Origin: Saprospiraceae bacterium
GTDB taxonomy: Bacteria; Bacteroidota; Bacteroidia; Chitinophagales; Saprospiraceae
DNA length: 64,000 nt
Direction: 5' to 3'
Assembly (NCBI GenBank): GCA_013214355.1
Contig: JABSSL010000008.1
Span: 1-64,000 of the forward strand
Shown here piece after piece: positions 56,234 to 64,000 of the stretch. Numbering within the stretch: the first letter of the stretch is position 1; every line of letters begins with the position of its first letter. The notes beneath the pieces are model-generated. The model ran no database searches. It was not told the origin of the DNA and worked only from the letters and a program-made list of their open reading frames with translations. The position numbers were made by a program, and so were the translations under genes.

Positions 56234-58789
56234 ATGAGGATGGAGATGAGAGCTATATGGTTAGGTTCCTTTACCCTTTTATTACTCCTCTGCGGGTGTA
56301 TAGAGCCCCAACACCTTATCCCAGATGAAAAGATCAATTTCGATTGGCAGTTCTTTTTAGGGGATGTCGCCAATGGTGAATCCATCGATGTAAATACCTC
56401 CGACTGGCGGACACTGGACTTACCGCACGACTGGGGTGTAGAAGGCCAATATGATTTGAATAGCAGAGCAGACTGGCAAACAGGCTTCCTGCCTACCGGC
56501 ATTGGCTGGTATCGCAAGACCATTAACTGGAATAGAAACTGGGGAGACAAGAAGATCTATGTTCATTTTGAAGGGGTATATATCAATAGTGATATCTATC
56601 TAAATGGCAAGCACCTAAAGCACGAACATCATGGATACTTGGGTTTTGAAGTTGATCTGACGGAGCATTTGATCAAGGGTGAAAATATTTTGGCCCTTCG
56701 TGTTGATCACACCAATTTCAAAACTGGTAGATGGTATACAGGCTCTGGTATCTACCGGAACGTTTGGCTTAAAGTGAAACCACAGGTGCATATCGAAAAC
56801 TGGGGAGTTGCCTTCGAATCTACAAAACACGATGATCAGTCTTCCAATTACTCCGTTGAAGTTTCAATTGAAAACCATACGGCTGAAAGTACTTCCGGGA
56901 TAGTTAGGTCCGCCCTGTTCGATGCGGAAAACCAAGTTGTAGCTAGCCTTTCGTCTCCTTATGAACTACATGCTGGTTCAAATACAATAGAAACTTTGCC
57001 AGGCCAGCTAAAGGAAGTGCAAAAATGGAGTGTAGAATCCCCCTACTTGTATCGGTTGGTAGTTTCTTTAGTTCATAATAATGTCGTAATTGATCGCTCA
57101 GAACAGAAAGTTGGATTTAGAGACATTGACTTTCAAGCGGGGCAAGGCATGTTTATCAATGGCCAGCTTACGAAAATCAAGGGAGTCTGTGAGCATCATA
57201 CGGCCGGTCCGTTTGGCGCAGCTGTTCCGGATGATGTATTACTCAATCGATTACTGTTACTAAAAGAGATGGGAGCGAATGGCATACGGACGGCTCACAA
57301 TCCATTTTCACCCACCTTTTACAGCTTATGTGATAGCCTAGGCTTTTTAGTATTGAATGAATTTACCGACGGTTGGGAAAGGGAAAAAGCTAGCCATGAC
57401 TATGGCCTATATTTTGAAGAGCATTGGGAAAATGATTTGACACGTTTCGTCAAGCGTGACCGCAACCACCCTTCTGTAATCATGTGGAGCATTGGTAACG
57501 AAGTACGAGGTCCTACTCTAGCCACACAAAGAAAGCTGATCAACACCATCAGTAAATATGATACGCTCCGAAAAATCACACAAGGTGGCAGGGACCCCAG
57601 TCGAGATATGGATGGTGATGAGATCCCCACCCTACTGGGCATCAAAGGCTTTAACGGCCATGGAGAAATCCCCGGCGAATTCGAACATCATCATGAGCAG
57701 TTTCCGGATGAGATTTTATTGGGAACGGAGGTGCCCCACACCTACGCTACGCGGGGCGTTTACCGCTCCAAAACACATTGGCGCTTACGTGATTTCCCCG
57801 CCATGTGGGAGCGCAGAAGTGGCAAAGCCGGGAAGTTTTCGTTTTTGAATGGAAAAAGGAGTGAAATACCGGATTTGACAGGAAAGGAGGTGTTTACGGA
57901 TGAAGTCACAAGTATGTACTATCAAAATGGTGTATACAAACCCATTGAAGTAGATCATCCCTGGGGAGGTCAACTCTTTTATCAGTCGTCTTATGATAAC
58001 GCCACTGCCAGAATTGGGGTTAGGCAAATGTGGCAAAGGATCGATTCACTGCCTTATGTGATTGGTCAGTACCGCTGGACGGGTTTTGATTATTTAGGCG
58101 AAACGAATAACTGGCCAAGTAGGTTGGCCAATTTTGGTATCATTGATATTGCTGGATTCCCAAAAGATCCGTACTACCTCTACCAGAGTTTATGGTCCGA
58201 GCAACCAATGGTCCATATGTTGCCACATTGGACGCATCCAGGCAAAGAAGGAGTTGAAATACCTGTGGTTGTTTACACGAACTGTGATGAGGTTGAGTTA
58301 TTCTTGAACGGTGAGTCATTAGGTAAGCAAAGTTACGAGGGAGAGCAATTGATTTGGTACGTGCCCTACCAACCAGGCACTATTGAGGCAAAAGCTTTTC
58401 ATAAAGATGGAGTAATCCACATCCAACAACAGACGAGTGCCAAGCCGTATCGTATTCGTTTGATTCCCAAACGTGAATCGTTGACCGCAAATCGAACTGA
58501 TGTCTTAGCTGTAGTAGCAGAAATTGTAGACGAAAATGGAATCCTGTGCCCCAGAGCAGATCTACCCTTAACTTTTGAGGTGAAAGGAAATGCAAAAATT
58601 ATAGCGGTTGATAATGGGGATCCGCTCGACTTGTCTAATTATCGATCCAATCAACGAAAGACCTTTCGAGGTAAAGCCAAAATTTGGCTGCAAGCGCTAG
58701 ACGTAAAAGGAGAAATAGAAATCAAAGCTTCCTCACCTCAGATCGAGGGCGCCACCTTACCTTGTAAGATAACTGCTAGTCATAATTGA
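56234..58789 (+). CDS. GH2-family lipoprotein (beta-galactosidase/glucuronidase-type)
   Basis: 851 aa. Lipobox LLCGC at C22. N-terminal jelly roll (about 30-185) with the family block DLPHDWGVEG and GWYRKT; an immunoglobulin-like domain to about 300; then the TIM barrel. Acid/base E423 in WSIGNEV and nucleophile E499 in LLGTEVPHT. Two C-terminal beta-sandwich domains follow. GH2 includes beta-galactosidases, glucuronidases and mannosidases; the neighbourhood favours galactose or uronic acid release. The gene is the last of the plus-strand run and meets GH28 copy D tail to tail across 24 bases. Confidence 0.93.
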   Translation: MRMEMRAIWLGSFTLLLLLCGCIEPQHLIPDEKINFDWQFFLGDVANGESIDVNTSDWRTLDLPHDWGVEGQYDLNSRADWQTGFLPTGIGWYRKTINWNRNWGDKKIYVHFEGVYINSDIYLNGKHLKHEHHGYLGFEVDLTEHLIKGENILALRVDHTNFKTGRWYTGSGIYRNVWLKVKPQVHIENWGVAFESTKHDDQSSNYSVEVSIENHTAESTSGIVRSALFDAENQVVASLSSPYELHAGSNTIETLPGQLKEVQKWSVESPYLYRLVVSLVHNNVVIDRSEQKVGFRDIDFQAGQGMFINGQLTKIKGVCEHHTAGPFGAAVPDDVLLNRLLLLKEMGANGIRTAHNPFSPTFYSLCDSLGFLVLNEFTDGWEREKASHDYGLYFEEHWENDLTRFVKRDRNHPSVIMWSIGNEVRGPTLATQRKLINTISKYDTLRKITQGGRDPSRDMDGDEIPTLLGIKGFNGHGEIPGEFEHHHEQFPDEILLGTEVPHTYATRGVYRSKTHWRLRDFPAMWERRSGKAGKFSFLNGKRSEIPDLTGKEVFTDEVTSMYYQNGVYKPIEVDHPWGGQLFYQSSYDNATARIGVRQMWQRIDSLPYVIGQYRWTGFDYLGETNNWPSRLANFGIIDIAGFPKDPYYLYQSLWSEQPMVHMLPHWTHPGKEGVEIPVVVYTNCDEVELFLNGESLGKQSYEGEQLIWYVPYQPGTIEAKAFHKDGVIHIQQQTSAKPYRIRLIPKRESLTANRTDVLAVVAEIVDENGILCPRADLPLTFEVKGNAKIIAVDNGDPLDLSNYRSNQRKTFRGKAKIWLQALDVKGEIEIKASSPQIEGATLPCKITASHN

Positions 58790-58813
58790 GCTATGGAGCA
58801 AGCACCTACGATT

Positions 58814-60241
58814 CTATGGCTTTTTATCTAGTTTTAAACCACTCACCTGAATAAACTGATACTTTTTTCGACTTTCTCCTTTAGCGCCCTCTACGGTAAA
58901 ATTCTCAATACTGAGCCCATCAACGTGCCGAGCAAAGAGCCCTTTGGCGGGTAGATAATATCGTTTGTCGGCCTTTTTGGTGAACATCGTGATTTCCGGA
59001 TACAAGGCTTCGTTTTCCGGGATTTCCCCACTAAAGACTTCATCCGTTCCGGGAGCTTCCTGATAGTGAATAGAAATATTCTTTAGCGAAACATTTTCAA
59101 TTGTATTCCCAGGGAAACCGGTAATGGAAGAGCCAAACTTTAGGGCGTTGGTAATCTCTATATTTGACAAGAAAACATCCTTAATCTTGCCAGGCCTAGG
59201 GGCAGAGGCTTCATCGATATGCTTTCGAGCTCGGTTACCTAGTTTGATAAAGATGGGGCCATAAACACTATCTGCTTTTACATTAGAAATGCGAATGTTT
59301 TCCATCACCCCTCCATCGGTAATCTCCAAAGCCATTCCGGAATTGACCGGCCACATTTGTTTGGCTTTTGGGTGAAGTTTGGCGCTGGGTTTGATAATAA
59401 TATTGGCAATGTCAATATTCTGGAATCCACCCGTTGTTTCCGTTCCGAACTTCAAACTGTGGCAATGGGATCGGAGGATGCAATTGCGTACGGTCACGTT
59501 CTCGCATTTTGCGGGTCCCGTACTTTTAAAGACCAACGCATCGTCGTGAGAATCAATATACACGTTTTCAATATGCACATCTCGACAACCATCAATATCT
59601 AAGCCATCATTGGTGAAATTTCCGTGATTGAAGGCCTTTATTCCTGTGATGGTCAATGCCGAACAATTCAGGTAATGCTGCAGCCATAGACCGGCACTTT
59701 CAATGGTAACATCTCTAATCTGGATGTCTTCACAGGACACCAATTTTATCCCCAAGGGTTTAACTGAGATATCTTTAACGGCTTGGAACTCGGGAGCACT
59801 GCTATTCCCATCAATTTTCCCGGTCCCCGTAATCGCAATCTGTTTGGCTCCTTCGGCATAAATAAAGGCTTTCTTAGTATACCTTTCCGTATAGGATCGA
59901 ATCGTTTTCAACTCCATTATCGGATAGTCTTTTAGTTGCGGACTGCCCAATAAAATAGCCCCCTCTTCTAGATGCAGTTCTACCTTATCTTTTAGGAAGA
60001 TGGTCCCGGACACAAAAATGCCAGCAGGAATAATGACTTTTCCCCCTCCTTTATTTGAGACCTCGTCAATAGCTGCTTGAATGGCAGTGGTATTAATGGT
60101 CTCCCCATCTCCTTTTGCCCCAAAAGTAGTAATGCTGACCTCAGAGGAATTTACAAAAGGGGAATCCCAAGCACCGATCAATACTAGCATTAAGCAGAGC
60201 AATGGATAGGAGAATGGTCGAAGCGAGGAAGTAAAACGCAT
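58814..60241 (-). CDS. secreted GH28-family enzyme (copy D)
   Basis: 475 aa, hydrophobic signal about 10-26 without a lipobox. Beta-helix with D212 and D215 (NDGLD) and D233-D234 (SHDDA). The following TETTGGF takes the place of the GHG motif. It lacks the HNKDRQP block of copies B, C and E and is closer to copy A. Predicted uronate-acting hydrolase. Third gene of a minus-strand set with the mutarotase-like gene (41-bp gap) and copy E. Confidence 0.9.
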   Translation of the reverse strand: MRFTSSLRPFSYPLLCLMLVLIGAWDSPFVNSSEVSITTFGAKGDGETINTTAIQAAIDEVSNKGGGKVIIPAGIFVSGTIFLKDKVELHLEEGAILLGSPQLKDYPIMELKTIRSYTERYTKKAFIYAEGAKQIAITGTGKIDGNSSAPEFQAVKDISVKPLGIKLVSCEDIQIRDVTIESAGLWLQHYLNCSALTITGIKAFNHGNFTNDGLDIDGCRDVHIENVYIDSHDDALVFKSTGPAKCENVTVRNCILRSHCHSLKFGTETTGGFQNIDIANIIIKPSAKLHPKAKQMWPVNSGMALEITDGGVMENIRISNVKADSVYGPIFIKLGNRARKHIDEASAPRPGKIKDVFLSNIEITNALKFGSSITGFPGNTIENVSLKNISIHYQEAPGTDEVFSGEIPENEALYPEITMFTKKADKRYYLPAKGLFARHVDGLSIENFTVEGAKGESRKKYQFIQVSGLKLDKKP

Positions 60242-60282
60242 GTGCAGTTTTTTAATTAGCGAGATTTGAATCAGGTCACTTT

Positions 60283-61398
60283 CTATAGCGGATTAGCCAG
60301 GATCCTTTGCCCATTAACTGAAATGTCGGCCTCAGTAATGTTAAGCGTCGGATTCGGAAGATCAGGTTCAAGGTCAAGCATGAAACAGAGGTAAGTTTTA
60401 TCTTTTTTCTGCCCCGCATCCATGTACTCCCAAGAGTTCACCCCATGAAAACGCGTATCCCTTTCTAATAAACTTTGGTAAGGCCGTCCGATTCCAGTGG
60501 TGCCAAACTCCAGGCCTTTGGCGAAGGCTTGGTCATTGATAAAATGACTCCAAATATTTATCCAGGGATACTCTTCCAATCTCCAAACATAAGCCAGTAG
60601 ATTACCCGATTTAGGATCATAAGCACTGACCCATCCGAACTTGTCCTGATTATCGAAGAGATGAGTCGAAACAAAGTTGTCTACTTGATCATTTCTTCTC
60701 AGATCGTTGGTACGATTAGCTGTGGTATCTATGATGGCATTCGGCCACTCATAGGCATAGGCGTGCGGGTCGGGATAAGATAACTTCTGATTGAACCCTT
60801 GTTTTGCATTGGAGTTAAAGAGGGTTTGTAATGAGAGAAAAGGAGGACCGAGCGTAACATGTTGAACCACATTGCTCACTCTTCCCAAAGAATGGGTATT
60901 TACAAAACGCTCTTCTACCAAAAAGGCAGGCTCGTCTTCTAGCAAGCTCACCCTCCGTTGCACGGATAGTCCATCAAGGGGTGCCTCATTACTCATGATC
61001 ACTTCTGTTTCATTCAAGCTGCTAATTTGCCATAAGGTATTGGATTGCTCCCCATTGTGGGGAATCCCTGCTGCTATTTCGCCTTCCGAAGGGCCTCCCC
61101 AACGTCCTAGACATAAAAAGTGCCCCATGAAGGGAGCCCCATTTTTATTGTTGGCTGGCATTTGCTCAGCGGTAAGCGCCCAGGTCAGTGGGTTGATTGG
61201 ATTGGATTTCAATTCTAGTCCCGTAAAGTGGCCGCCGTATTGCTCTATCCTCACTTCCAACAAATTATTTTGCAGAACAATGGGCGAGTCTGCCGGTGAA
61301 ATACCATTTTCAGGGGCCTTCGATTCTTCGACCGTTTGACAACTACCTACGAGTAGCGTCAAGAGCAAACAACCGTATACATTGATTACATTTTTCAT
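60283..61398 (-). CDS. galactose-mutarotase-fold lipoprotein
   Basis: 371 aa. Lipobox VGSC (C19 or C20). The body is a beta-supersandwich like aldose 1-epimerases: EVRIEQYGGHFTGL near the start, then GRWGGPSEGE and HVTLGPP, with aromatic-rich strands. The usual catalytic His/Glu pair is not unambiguous, so it could be an epimerase, a sugar-binding protein or a related hydrolase. It is 3 bases downstream of GH28 copy E and 41 bases upstream of copy D, so probably co-transcribed and supporting sugar release. Confidence 0.7.
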   Translation of the reverse strand: MKNVINVYGCLLLTLLVGSCQTVEESKAPENGISPADSPIVLQNNLLEVRIEQYGGHFTGLELKSNPINPLTWALTAEQMPANNKNGAPFMGHFLCLGRWGGPSEGEIAAGIPHNGEQSNTLWQISSLNETEVIMSNEAPLDGLSVQRRVSLLEDEPAFLVEERFVNTHSLGRVSNVVQHVTLGPPFLSLQTLFNSNAKQGFNQKLSYPDPHAYAYEWPNAIIDTTANRTNDLRRNDQVDNFVSTHLFDNQDKFGWVSAYDPKSGNLLAYVWRLEEYPWINIWSHFINDQAFAKGLEFGTTGIGRPYQSLLERDTRFHGVNSWEYMDAGQKKDKTYLCFMLDLEPDLPNPTLNITEADISVNGQRILANPL

Positions 61399-61401
61399 TT
61401 C

Positions 61402-63033
61402 TTATTGAAGCATTTTTAGCTTAGCGTCTTTAATGTCAAAGGTGGGCATAGAGGAATCGGAGGATTGAAGCAGCGGGGCTCGAATGTACCCTCCCTGGAT
61501 ATTTCTAGCCCAAATAGCACTCAACTCCGTCTGTCGTGCTTTGGTGTAATCCGGATAAAAGGCATCTAAAGTACCATTGGCGATCCGTTTGGGAAAACGC
61601 CAATCTTCGGGGACCTCATCAGTGGTGGGCCAGTTCACATGAAAATTCTCTACCACAAGGTTCTTTACATTCTCCACTACCATAGCGGCTTTAGCTTTTT
61701 TGGCATTAGGGTTCATGGGAGAAAACTGGCTGCTTTTAGCTCGTTCAATATTGGGTTCAGGATCCTCTATCCAAGGATAGTCGAGCTGAATATCGCGTAA
61801 ACTTAGATTTTCGATCATTCTGCCAGGTTCAGCGGTGATCAGAATACGGCCTTCTGTTTTTCCGATAAAATTGTTGATCATAATATTTCGAAGCACCGGC
61901 TCCCTGCCTCCATCATCTTGCAATACAACTTCGGGCTTATGCGTAGCATTACCGGTAGCCCCACTTGGGCCTGTTCGCTTCATTAAGGAAATATGAATCG
62001 GGCGGTTGTAGATAAAGGGAGACTTAGAATCATAGATGGTATTACTAAAGACGATATCTTCCACTTTACCAGCACTTTCAGCATAAATACCAAGGGCTCT
62101 CGAGGAATTATAAATCACATTATTGGTGAAAGTTACTTGGGAAATATCCCTAAAGGATTCGTTGCCTACCTTCAAGGCTACGCAACTACATTCAATCACG
62201 TTATTGGCTACCGTAATCTTTTTACACTCCTTGCTATCAAAGGTGGTCTTTAGGCAAACCGCATCATCGCAAGTCTTGATTATGCAGTCACTAATGGTTA
62301 CATCTTCACAACCGGTGATATCAATACCATCTCCGTTCGGTGCAAAAAGATTATTGATCAAGCGAATACCCTGAATTTGAATTTGCTTACTATCGTACAG
62401 GTGAACCGTCCACCCACCCCCGGTTTTTAACTCGACATCTTTGATTCGGACATCTTCACAATTTTGAATTTCCAGCATGGGACTGACCTTGCGTTCTTTA
62501 GCCATGATCCACTGCGGGTCCTTTGAGGGGTCATAATCCTTCCAAAAGGCAGGCCCATTGCCATCGATCGTGCCTCCACCTCGGATTTCGATGTTTTTAG
62601 CATTGAGGCCCATAATGAGATGATAAGGTTGTCGGTCTTTATTGTGGCCCCAGCTCATCTCCTGATAATCTTCGATATGCGCTGAACCCAGCAAGGTGGC
62701 TCCTGCCATAACCTCCAGCGTGATGTTATTCTTCAAAAACAACGTCCCTGTCTTGTATACACCGGGCGGAACAAGCACAATCCCTCCGCCATCGGCATAG
62801 GCTTGATCGATGGCATTTTGCAGCGCCGCTGTATTGAGGGTAGTGGAATCCGGTTTAGCACCAAAATCAAGCACACTATATTGCCCCGCCCTGCTTCGAC
62901 TGCCAGCGGTGTTGGAACAGCTAGGCAAAACGAAGCTCAGTAGTATCAAGATTAAACAGATAAAAGCATTCCAAGCTTGAGTAGATTTGCCCTTTGATCT
63001 ATTGATACCTATATGATATTCGTGATTCTTCAT
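61402..63033 (-). CDS. GH28-family lipoprotein (copy E)
   Basis: 543 aa from the ATG at 63033, which follows a clear CAGGGGGA ribosome-binding site. A longer frame from 63117 begins with an implausible Tyr-rich leader. Lipobox C39 (VLPSC). D235 and D238 (GDGID), D256-D257 (TCDDA); the histidine position is NESFRD. It shares HNKDRQPYHLI with copies B and C, so these three are recent paralogues. First gene of the minus-strand operon; a terminator lies upstream. Confidence 0.92.
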   Translation of the reverse strand: MKNHEYHIGINRSKGKSTQAWNAFICLILILLSFVLPSCSNTAGSRSRAGQYSVLDFGAKPDSTTLNTAALQNAIDQAYADGGGIVLVPPGVYKTGTLFLKNNITLEVMAGATLLGSAHIEDYQEMSWGHNKDRQPYHLIMGLNAKNIEIRGGGTIDGNGPAFWKDYDPSKDPQWIMAKERKVSPMLEIQNCEDVRIKDVELKTGGGWTVHLYDSKQIQIQGIRLINNLFAPNGDGIDITGCEDVTISDCIIKTCDDAVCLKTTFDSKECKKITVANNVIECSCVALKVGNESFRDISQVTFTNNVIYNSSRALGIYAESAGKVEDIVFSNTIYDSKSPFIYNRPIHISLMKRTGPSGATGNATHKPEVVLQDDGGREPVLRNIMINNFIGKTEGRILITAEPGRMIENLSLRDIQLDYPWIEDPEPNIERAKSSQFSPMNPNAKKAKAAMVVENVKNLVVENFHVNWPTTDEVPEDWRFPKRIANGTLDAFYPDYTKARQTELSAIWARNIQGGYIRAPLLQSSDSSMPTFDIKDAKLKMLQ

Positions 63034-63228
63034 TCCCCCTGTTGTGCTTCTTTTGATGTCGAAAAAGTAGGTGTAAATGGACGGAAGGAGGTAGACGTAG
63101 GTATCAAGAAGGTACAATTTGGTAACAGTCCGCTAATTTGAGCGCATAATTCTAGTTGCTTTAAAGTGGGGTATCAAATTAAAAGTTAGCCCTGGCCTAG
63201 CGCTATGTGGCAACAAGACTAGAAACAA

Positions 63229-63273
63229 AAAAAGGCCATAATTAATTCTAGATGAATCAATTATGGCCTTTTT
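63229..63273 (-). terminator. bidirectional-looking terminator between kinase and GH28 operon
   Basis: A perfect 15-bp inverted repeat, AAAAAGGCCATAATT at 63229-63243 and AATTATGGCCTTTTT at 63259-63273, encloses a 15-base loop. The T/A ends let it act in both directions. It follows the partial sensor kinase gene and isolates the GH28 operon from it. Confidence 0.85.
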
Positions 63274-63308
63274 GTCGCCAATTCAGTCAAGCGCTTCTAC
63301 ACTACTCC

Positions 63309-64000
63309 CTAGTTTTCAGTGAACTGAATCTCAAAAACTGTTTCGGCTTCGGCTTTGGGTTTCAAGGAAAAATGGAATCCATGGTTAAGCAAAATCTCTC
63401 GGGAAAGTGTCAGGCCAATTCCCTGGGAGTACGGCTTAGTACTGAAGAAAGAAGTGAATAAATAAGGAGCAATCCGTTCTGGAATACCGGTCCCTGAATC
63501 AACCACTAAGAGTTGGATGGGATTCTCTTTTAATACTATTCTTATGGTTCCCTCTCCAGGAATAGCTTCTATCGCATTTTTTATAATGTTGATTAGCACT
63601 TGCTCCATTTGCCTAGGATCTATTTCAAGAAGTACTGGGGCCTTTGGTAGATCACAGGTAAAGTTAATCCTTTTATCACCGACTTGGTATTTCATCAGTC
63701 CTACCACATCTTCTAGCAACCCCTTCATTTCAATGCATTCAAGTATTGGAGCTGGCAATTTTACCACTTCAGAGAAGTTCTTCATAAATACACTCAACTT
63801 TTCATTTCTTTCTATAGCGACCCGAAGAACATTTGCATATTCTGAACGATACTCATCAGGAATGTTTGCCGTGTAGAAGTTGAGAGACTCCAAGATGGAA
63901 TTAATCGGACCAATAGAGTTATTGACCTCATGGGCCATCATTCGAATCACCTTTTCATAAGCCTCCTTTTCAATCTGTATTCTTTCGTCGGTCAATTCTT
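63309..64000 (-). CDS. sensor histidine kinase, C-terminal part, cut by the window edge
   Basis: The frame is open through the right edge; the visible part is about 230 residues. The phosphoacceptor motif MMAHEVNNSIGP and the ATPase domain (N-box IIKNAIEAIP, G1 DSGTGIPE, G2 GIGLTLS) show an NtrB/NtrY-type kinase. There is no start codon with a ribosome-binding site; the first TTG at 63995 is probably internal. The sensor domain lies outside the window. It converges toward the terminator at 63229-63273. Confidence 0.92.
   Translation of the reverse strand, partial: ELTDERIQIEKEAYEKVIRMMAHEVNNSIGPINSILESLNFYTANIPDEYRSEYANVLRVAIERNEKLSVFMKNFSEVVKLPAPILECIEMKGLLEDVVGLMKYQVGDKRINFTCDLPKAPVLLEIDPRQMEQVLINIIKNAIEAIPGEGTIRIVLKENPIQLLVVDSGTGIPERIAPYLFTSFFSTKPYSQGIGLTLSREILLNHGFHFSLKPKAEAETVFEIQFTEN

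Noticed and set aside
31045-63308. Search for SusC/SusD-like genes
   Set aside because: No TonB-dependent receptor plug/barrel or SusD-type sequence is found in either strand of this stretch.

Overview
The window looks like the chromosome of a marine, polysaccharide-degrading Bacteroidota, probably of the Saprospiria/Lewinella type. The genus is inference. The phylum is well supported by a T9SS type-B (CHU_C) sorting domain, a one-protein hybrid two-component regulator with a periplasmic propeller and an AraC output domain, LytS/LytTR pairs, many short-signal lipoproteins and weak Shine-Dalgarno sequences.

Region 1 (1-12.07 kb) is a tRNA-associated insertion hotspot. The 3' half of a tRNA gene (probably tRNA-Arg, anticodon TCG) is followed by a module with an AAA ATPase-nuclease gene and a very unusual 877-aa gene. 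That gene joins a Cas4/RecB-like and RNase H-like N-terminal half (TM0106 type) to an IS66-like DDE transposase half. The module is bounded by ~325-bp direct repeats offset by exactly 5,130 bp. The 14-bp tRNA 3' end recurs five times with left and right arms in different combinations, as expected for scars of site-specific recombination. A degenerate att-like site and a relic of the ATPase leader lie at 11.69-12.07 kb, next to the GH78 gene. Between them are ordinary genes: fructose-1,6-bisphosphatase, a Tat-type Gfo/Idh oxidoreductase, a divergent Tat-type enolase-superfamily enzyme and an acyl-CoA ligase.

Region 2 (12.07-27 kb) is mixed: a GH78-like rhamnosidase, a DDAH-like hydrolase, a PAS kinase with a single-domain response regulator, a giant T9SS-secreted protein, a GH140-like enzyme followed in frame by a PL7 alginate lyase C-terminal fragment, a short IS3-like relic, a DoxX-like membrane protein, a LytS/LytTR pair and a 45-aa lipoprotein.

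Region 3 (27-63.1 kb) is a sulfated-polysaccharide utilisation locus. The hybrid regulator (minus strand) diverges from a ~27.6-kb plus-strand run encoding two GH42 proteins, seven sulfatases, three GH28 proteins, a sialate O-acetylesterase-like protein, a GH2 protein and two overlapping genes for uncharacterised TIM-barrel-like secreted proteins. A convergent minus-strand set adds two more GH28 proteins and a mutarotase-like lipoprotein. No SusC/SusD pair is present in the window. The enzyme mix fits a heavily sulfated, galactose- and uronate-containing, pectin-like or algal/seagrass glycan. The sulfatases would expose glycans for exo-acting GH42/GH2 and GH28 enzymes, and the hybrid regulator would sense the released oligosaccharide. 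A second sensor kinase is cut by the right edge.
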